Source: Calvatia gigantea (Eukaryota; Basidiomycota; Agaricomycetes; Agaricales; Lycoperdaceae). Taken from it: a DNA stretch of 64,000 nucleotides. Below, piece after piece: positions 57,701 to 64,000 of the stretch; the stretch's first letter is position 1, and each line of letters starts with the position of its first letter. Both the position numbers and the translations under genes were made by a program. The notes below the pieces were generated by a model. It worked only from the letters and a program-made list of their open reading frames with translations. It was not told where the DNA came from and searched no databases. The DNA lies in contig JACAAK010000004.1 of NCBI GenBank assembly GCA_025093985.1, positions 3,782,001 to 3,846,000 on the forward strand, written 5' to 3'.

Positions 57701-59932
57701 ATGTCCATGCGATCCATTATGAAACAACCAACACCTACAGAACCTCCTTCAACGGGTAAATTGCGCGAAACCTATGAACTGGTGAGACACAAGGTGACGA
57801 CAAGAGAGGGCTGGTTTGGTGATTATAACTATAGTTGGTGCGTCCACGGGAATCATCTCACCTTCAAACCCCCCTCACTTGTTCATGTTAATGCCGGTCC
57901 TTCTTGGAACCCACCAGGTTATGCATCCCAACACTCCCGTTTACAAATAAGGGCGCTGATCGTGACCCACCATTTTATGGATTGGACGACAAAATGCCCC
58001 TCGTGTTGGCTATTTCGTCGGGGCTGCAACATGCACTCGCAATGCTTGCGGGTCTTATCACGCCCCCGATCATTTTCGCCTCGGCGCTGAACTTGCCGGC
58101 AGACGTGTCGGCATACATGGTTTCTGCGTCTTTGATTGGTTGTGGTAGGTGTCAAGTTACATCCAGTACTATCTTCGTCCGTTCCTGTCGCCATGTCTTA
58201 TCGCGAGTTGTTCACGGGCATACTCACCGTCTTTCTATCATTGCTTCGGTTCTTCTTTTTTATTTGATTGCTTATCGGATTTCCCCGTGTTATCGGACAG
58301 GTATTCTCAGTCTGGTTCAGATATCCCGTATTCGTTTATTGGAGAATTATTACATTGGCACCGGCTTAATCACGGTCGTTGGGACAAGCTTTTCAACGCT
58401 TACCACCGCTAATGCTGCGAGTACCTTCCTTGGCCGTCACACACGCTTTGCCTGATACATGACCAAGGTTTTTAACACTATGTACAGCGATGGAACCTGT
58501 CCATCGTCTATGGTTGACGGCACGGTCATCCGTGGACCTTGTCCAGCCGCATACGGAAAGATCCTAGGTAAACAACAAATAATATATTCGAAGTCTTTCT
58601 TCCGACAAACGCTCTTCTCTAGGGACATCGCTTATATGTTCCTTCCTCGAAATATTCATGTCCTTTTGCTCACCTCGTGCGCTCAAGAGGATATTCCCTC
58701 CCATAGTCACGGGCACCGTCATCCTCCTGATCGGATCATCTCTCATCGGTGATTCCGGTATCGCAGACTGGGGAGGAGGATCAAATGATTGTAGGCTCCG
58801 ACCCAAGTCCGGATTCTTTGCCCTCTGTCCCAATATCAATGCACCTCGCGCTATGCCGTATGTCCTCCAACTCTCCACATCTGTGTCCTCGATTGACCAT
58901 GAGCATCTCTTTCAGCTGGGGTTCCGCAGAGTTCATTGGCCTCGGCTTCCTCTCCTTCGTCTCCGTCATCCTCACTGAAATCTTTGGCTCTCCCTTCATG
59001 AAGAACATCTCCATTATAATTGGTCTCGTCGTTGGTTGCATCGTCGCGGGCGCCACAGGATACATCGATGGTTCTACGATCAAATCCGCACCCGCAATCA
59101 CCTTCCTCTGGGTACATCGCTTCAAACTCGGTGTTTATCCACCAGCTATCCTCCCTATGCTTGCAGTATATGTCTCATTGGCGATGGAAGCTATTGGCGA
59201 CATTACAGCGTCTGCCGAGGTCTCTCGACAGCCTGTTGTCGGCGACGTTTTCGACTCAAGGATCCAAGGTGGGATTTTAGGTGACGGAATCTCGGGTTTC
59301 GTGTCAGCACTGTTTACCGTCACTCCTCTCTCTACTTTCGCGCAAAACAACGGTGTGATCGCCATTACACGTTGTGCGAATAGGAGTGCTGGAAGATGGT
59401 GTTGCGTATTCCTGATCTTATTCGGCGTCCTTGGGAAACTCTCCGGTGTGTTCTTGGCGATTCCACCCCCGGTACTCGGAGGAGTGACAACTTTCCTATT
59501 CGCGAGCGTTGCGACATCAGGGGTTCGTGTGATAGCACATATCAGGTTTACGAGGAGGGACCGGTTCGTTCTTTCTGCCGCCCTGGCGATAGGTTTTGGG
59601 AATTTGTTAAAACGTGATATTTTCATGTATCTTTTTGAGCGGGTAGACAATCCGAATAGGGGGTTGAGAGGGTTGTTTGATTCGATAACTATCGTGCTGA
59701 GCACGCCTTGTAAGTTTTCGTTGAATCCCCCACCCCTTCTAGTTTCAACTTTTGATTTCACTTTTTTTCAGTCTTGTCCGCCGGTATTACCGCTGCTGTG
59801 CTCAACCTCCTTCTTCCTCAAGAGTTCCTCGCGGATCAACGTGTTGGAGATTCTGACTCTGATGTAGCGCAAGAAATTGTGGGCGTTGAGTCGCAGTCGG
59901 ATGAGAAGTCGACAAAACATCGGGTTGCTTGA
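57701..59932 (+). CDS. NCS2-family purine (uric acid/xanthine) permease, UapA/UapC type
   Basis: A plasma-membrane proton symporter for uric acid and xanthine. Exons: 57701-57837, 57918-58144, 58301-58416, 58468-58567, 58623-58857, 58916-59709, 59772-59932; 1770 nt, 589 aa, close to UapA. Seen: the N-terminal family segment (DYNYSW...PPFYGLDDKMP), SSGLQHALAMLAG, FPPIVTGTVILLIGSSL, the loop DWGGGSNDC, and the NCS2 signature FAQNNGVIAITRCANRSAG with the Gln-Asn substrate residues. The protein has many hydrophobic spans and a hydrophilic C-terminus (ESQSDEKSTKHRVA). Intron 3 (58417-58467) needs a GC-AG pair (GCGAGT donor) to keep the frame. Intron 2 is unusually long (156 nt). Met 57707 or 57719 could also serve as start. 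Confidence 0.93.
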
Positions 59933-60576
59933 TTATATGTGCTGATCTACTTGCATTTTTTTTTTCTTGGTGCTTTTTTATCTTCATTATCCTCCATACC
60001 CACAGTGATATAACCACGTATCCTCGCGGGCGCCTTGGAACTTAGATAACCTATTTCTTGTGGTGGCTACTTTGGAGGAGTACGCCTCCTGCGGCTCTCG
60101 TCCAAAGATTAACAAACAATGTTATTATCTCGCGTGAAACTAACACACGATCACAAATGGGTGAATGAACATTGTTCCTAATTAACAAACCGCTCCTCGA
60201 CTTCGCTTCGAGGTTATTCTAACTTATCATCGCCGCAACCTTTTGGAGACACACGACTACTCACGAAGGATAAGGTCCCCAGGGAAGACTAGACCCTGAA
60301 TTGAGTCAAGACATAAGGGGCAATGCCAACCAGCAGGGTCGGCCACGCCTCGAAACCGACTCACAATCCAAAAAGAAGACCGATGTTCCCTCTCGCGTTC
60401 AAAAAATGATGTACAAATTGAGTAATCGTACCTGCTGTCTGATAAATCAACAACACAGTTATATTTTTCTTGAGGTGCTTTAGGGGTGGAAATTTTTGAA
60501 GAAACATTCAGTCAGGAAGTGGGAAGAAATACAGTCAGTTTGTATTCGCGAGCGATACATTCAATTCAAACACGTT
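59933..60576. other. Intergenic between convergent genes
   Basis: The 3' flanks of the permease (plus) and glucanase (minus). A poly-T stretch at 59955-59965 may belong to the permease 3' end. No gene seen. Confidence 0.4.
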
Positions 60577-63037
60577 TCAAACAGTTGTTACATTGAGCTT
60601 TGTTGCCGAGCCACTTGTAGAGCTCGTGCGGGGAGGCGCAAACCACCAGAGCGTCGTGACGCCGACTGGGAATGTATATGTTGCCTGGGGTCATAAATCA
60701 CACACTGGCCTACTGAAGAGGTAAAATGCAGGAGCTCACCTGCATGCCACGGAATTCGATTGTCGTTCGAACAGGGGTCGGGTTCCAATTTCCGTTGGTA
60801 TTATCGTCCCCTAGATACCGCATGAAGGTAAGATACATGCAACATCATGACCATGGATGGACAATCGAAGCCCCTCGCCCTTCTTACTCACAATTAAGAA
60901 CGACAATCGAGTATCGAAGCCAATCACTTGACGAAACCCTGCCCGTTACGAAGGCCGAGACTCGCAGTGCCCAAGATAGGGGTCCACCTACGCTTACTCC
61001 TATGCGTTGCCCGAATGGACCCCCGTTGTCTTTTGGGATGACAGCTCTTGATGCTTGGGCCATGGAGTAAACTATGAATTGTTATTGAGTCTGGCTCGTG
61101 GGCGACGGACGGATAGCACGTACATTCCTGATTCAACGAGTAGCTTCCATCGGAGTTGACGGTAGCAAGTGGTCGACAACCTGGACCGCCGCAGCTGTCC
61201 GCCCTTGGTAGTTTAGGATTGCCACTACCGTCTAAGGCAATGTTCCACATCAATCCCTGCGAATATTTTTCAGGTTCGTTGGTTGCGGCCAGAAGTTAGG
61301 AGACTACTAACACTCCGGGAGCCGCGCGAAATACTCCCAATCCATCTAAGAATCTGCATTAATCAATGGTGCGGAGCAGTAGGGGAGGATTTCGCACAGA
61401 TTATCTATATACCACTGTGTTTGATTCATAATATGAGATCAACAGATCAAGAAATGTATTCGAAGGCGAACCCACCTTGATGTCGTCCCACCAGTCGGAA
61501 CCGTACGTACCACTGCATTCAGTAAAGTATATTTCCTAGAAGTCGTTATAGGAGGTAGACTTCGACGAAAGGAGGAATGGGTGCACTTTGGAGGGGAAAG
61601 CGTTCCGAAATAGGTCCTGATTTGAAACTGATCCCGCATAGCAATGGAACGCAATGCCGGCGAAAGCGTTGCCAGCAGTTCGCATCTGCGGCCAGGGACA
61701 GCTTCAGTATGGATGTGGGGTCCTAATCATTTTGATACAAGGAACTGTGGCCTACCAATTGAACCGGATACTGGCCAGCCTTATCCCAATTATGCTTCGT
61801 TGAGGACGGGGATTAGTCGGATCACTGGGTCGAAGAATCGATAGGAAATACCTCATAACCCACGACTTTCACGCCTGAGAAGCCATTGTTATTTAGCAGG
61901 GCTCTAAGGCTCGTGCCAATCTGTCCTTCAACCTGAGGAGTCATCATACATGTCGGGTAAGTGGGGTTGCTGTTCTGAGGCTCGTTCTATCGGATGAAAA
62001 GCGTGAGTATTGCGATTATGAATGCAGCGGACATCGACGTACTTGAATGCTGATTGCGTAGATCGGTACGCCCTGACTTGAGAAGCCCTGAACGGCTTTG
62101 AGAAGATATGTTGGATCTGATTAAGCTTAGACACCAAAAGGTGCAATAATAGAAATGGGCCTTACAGACACCCGCGAGCTCTGACCGCAGGAAGCCACCG
62201 TTCATCGTTCCACTTGTCTTCATCCAACCGGGCTGTCCATGCCGAAGCTTTAGAGGGAAATGAGGCCACCGATACTGGTAGACTTACTGGCGACCAAGGT
62301 ACAATGTGTACCTTGACATATCGGTTGATTGTTCGAATGTCTTTCAAAACACTGAAGACATACGCTGGAGTGCGGTTGATATTGAAGTTAGAGAAACCCG
62401 TATCACCATTCGTATCATCCAGACTGTACACTATTGGAAAGTTGGTGGGTGGATGAGCTAGCCAAACGAAAAGTCGGACATACCTGAGGCAGAGAAATCA
62501 GAAGCACCAATTGGAACACGGATGTAATTGAGGCCAGCTGAGTTGGCGCCGTCTGTGGGATTGAACATATACCTGAGCAGGTTCTGATAGTTGGCAGAGC
62601 TGCGACTCTAATCACTAGAGTGAGTCCACTAGAGAGAATAACGATGACATTGCACCCACCTTGAGATTATTCAGCACGAGAGCAGAAGAGTCGGCTTGGG
62701 TGGTACGTGAATAATCCATCCACGACGAAATAAAATTCGGTTACTGAGTGTTGCTCCAAAACCCGCTATAGGCTGAAATACACTCGTGTCGTCGACGGCG
62801 ATATCAGCGTCGCCTATTTTTCCTGGGGGCCCAAAATTGATAGGCTGACCACCAGAAATATTTGGTCCGATGGGCGCGAACAATTTTCTACGATCCCATG
62901 TCGTTTGCCACTATGGTGACTGTCAGTGGAAGGCACTGCTTTCCATATAATCAAACATTACTGACGATGTCCCATATTTGTTGTGAAGCGGCGAGAGCTG
63001 CGAAGCAGAGGAGCGTTGTGACTCTAAAATAGGTCAT
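60577..63037 (-). CDS. Secreted glycoside hydrolase family 30 (probable endo-beta-1,6-glucanase), 17 exons
   Basis: A secreted wall-modifying hydrolase of GH30, a family that in fungi mostly cleaves beta-1,6-glucan. Exons on the complement: 63037-62966, 62910-62745, 62694-62660, 62607-62484, 62430-62288, 62232-62166, 62116-62043, 61986-61852, 61794-61756, 61685-61587, 61535-61476, 61414-61398, 61345-61312, 61256-61124, 61071-60892, 60810-60740, 60684-60577. They join to 1557 nt, 518 aa. There is a signal peptide (MTYFRVTTLLCFAALAA), then FQPIAGFGATLTDSSALVLNNLK, WSPPGWMKT, the acid/base Glu in ISIQNEPQ, the nucleophile Glu in IYFTECSGTYGSDWW, GLMWNIALD and a C-terminal beta domain ending FPVGVTTLWWFAPP. 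All introns are 49-81 nt. Sphingolipid or xylan activity, also known in GH30, is less likely. Confidence 0.93.
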
Positions 63038-64000
63038 GACGGTTTCTCGGGGTATCGTTGCGTACTCTTCATTCAAACTTACAGCTCATTTATGCCGGGT
63101 CAGTGGACATGTTTTTCGCCCAGATGATAACTGCTGATTTTTCCAAGCCAATCAGGCAAGGGAAACATATGCCATAACGCAAGCAGTAGATAATATAGGC
63201 CCAAAGTGTGAACGTACTAATCATATCAGACTCACAATACACCATAAAAGGCCTCACCCAAAATTTAGAAGCCTAGGAAAACCGAGGGTGAGTAGGAATC
63301 AACAACAAAAACTGGTTCCTGGAAGCTGCCGAATGCCTTAGAACAAGAAACGGAAACATGATACTAAAATGGGCCCCTCACGAACACAGTGCGTTGTTGA
63401 AGACGTTCGTGGCTTCTCCCACACAAAAGTGCTTCCTGGCACATATTTTTGCTAATGTGGCTTTGCTGGGCGCAATGATGCAAGTGATTGCTACGATAAT
63501 TTATAAGGAGTACATCGAGACCTTCCAACAGTCTGCTGTAGCCGAAGAGTGGCTTAAGGTGGGTTTACGGATCTTGCCTCGTCTGAGTCTCCGATTGAGC
63601 TGACCTGTAACGTCTACCAATAAAGGCGTCAGATAGCATGTGGTATTCCCCAAAATCTTTGTTATTCTGGATATTCTTGTCGACACCAACAATATAATTC
63701 TAAAAATATATATAATCATTCCCACTACCTACACTACTGGAGCAACTAACCGATTTTTCGGTAAGCTCAATAGTCACAGGCGCATTGTCTTTCGTTCTCT
63801 CGACATGGGCGGAGGGGTATCCAGGCGCAATCTCTGGTCTTTGTCCCTCCAGCTATATGAGTATCCTTCCGAGTGTGACCGGCGCCTCTGCATTGATTGC
63901 TCCGACCGACGTAATGTTCATGGTTTTGACTCTTCAATCATTTGCTCTGAATAACAAAAGTTGAATGTTTTTTATTTGCAATAATATTCACAATTTAATC
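63038..64000. other. Glucanase promoter and right-edge region
   Basis: This is upstream of the glucanase on the minus strand. ORFs at 63358-63603 (with the hydrophobic stretch IFANVALLGAMMQVIATII) and 63640-63954 could be exons of a plus-strand gene running off the edge. A possible donor (AAGGTGGGT) lies near 63559. I do not recognise a family and cannot support a model. Confidence 0.35.

Noticed and set aside
63640..63954. 104-codon ORF at the right edge as a gene
   Set aside because: No recognisable domain and the frame may be cut by introns; reported only as part of the edge region.

Overview
The window is fungal genomic DNA, almost certainly from a mushroom-forming basidiomycete (Agaricomycetes). 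The host genes carry many 44-95 nt GT-AG introns and very short exons (8, 9, 15 and 17 nt), lie close together and resemble basidiomycete families. No bacterial operons, rRNA or tRNA genes were recognised. All gene models were built by reading splice sites by eye. Four multi-exon models keep one open frame end to end with canonical introns (PIG-N 992 aa, GH30 518 aa, NCS2 permease 589 aa with one GC-AG intron, tandem GTPase 477 aa), which is good internal evidence for them.

Positions 1-36126 are a nest of transposable elements. Chromodomain Ty3/gypsy elements (A, B on minus; C on plus) share ~305-308 bp LTRs beginning TGTTGTGAAC. B (1034-7597, target duplication AATGA) sits inside A, and a solo LTR (4001-4308, duplication GTCAT) sits inside B. 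Gypsy-C (9169-23622) is interrupted by a Ty1/copia element (12213-19005, duplication TGTGT) and by a 1.3 kb insert rich in the octamer TTAGATTA. A second copia element (28023-34820, duplication GTAAG) lies inside an array of small non-autonomous LTR elements carrying a zinc-knuckle ORF; that array also holds a truncated Tc1/mariner element. All autonomous elements are dead. Differences between LTR pairs are transitions, and many stop codons are CGA to TGA changes, as expected from deamination of methylated CpG.

Positions 36127-42859 are mostly intergenic, with two diverged copies of a ~1 kb repeat, a 20-bp tandem repeat and one compact small gene with a TATA box (41360-41673).

Positions 42860-64000 are host genes: GPI ethanolamine phosphate transferase 1 (PIG-N/Mcd4, minus) diverging from a class I histone deacetylase (plus) across 184 bp; a gene encoding two GTPase domains in tandem, the first degenerate (minus); a decayed duplicate of the PIG-N/HDAC locus with its centre deleted; a UapA/UapC-type purine permease (plus); and a secreted GH30 glucanase (minus). 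These genes do not form an obvious pathway; the PIG-N/HDAC pair probably shares a promoter.
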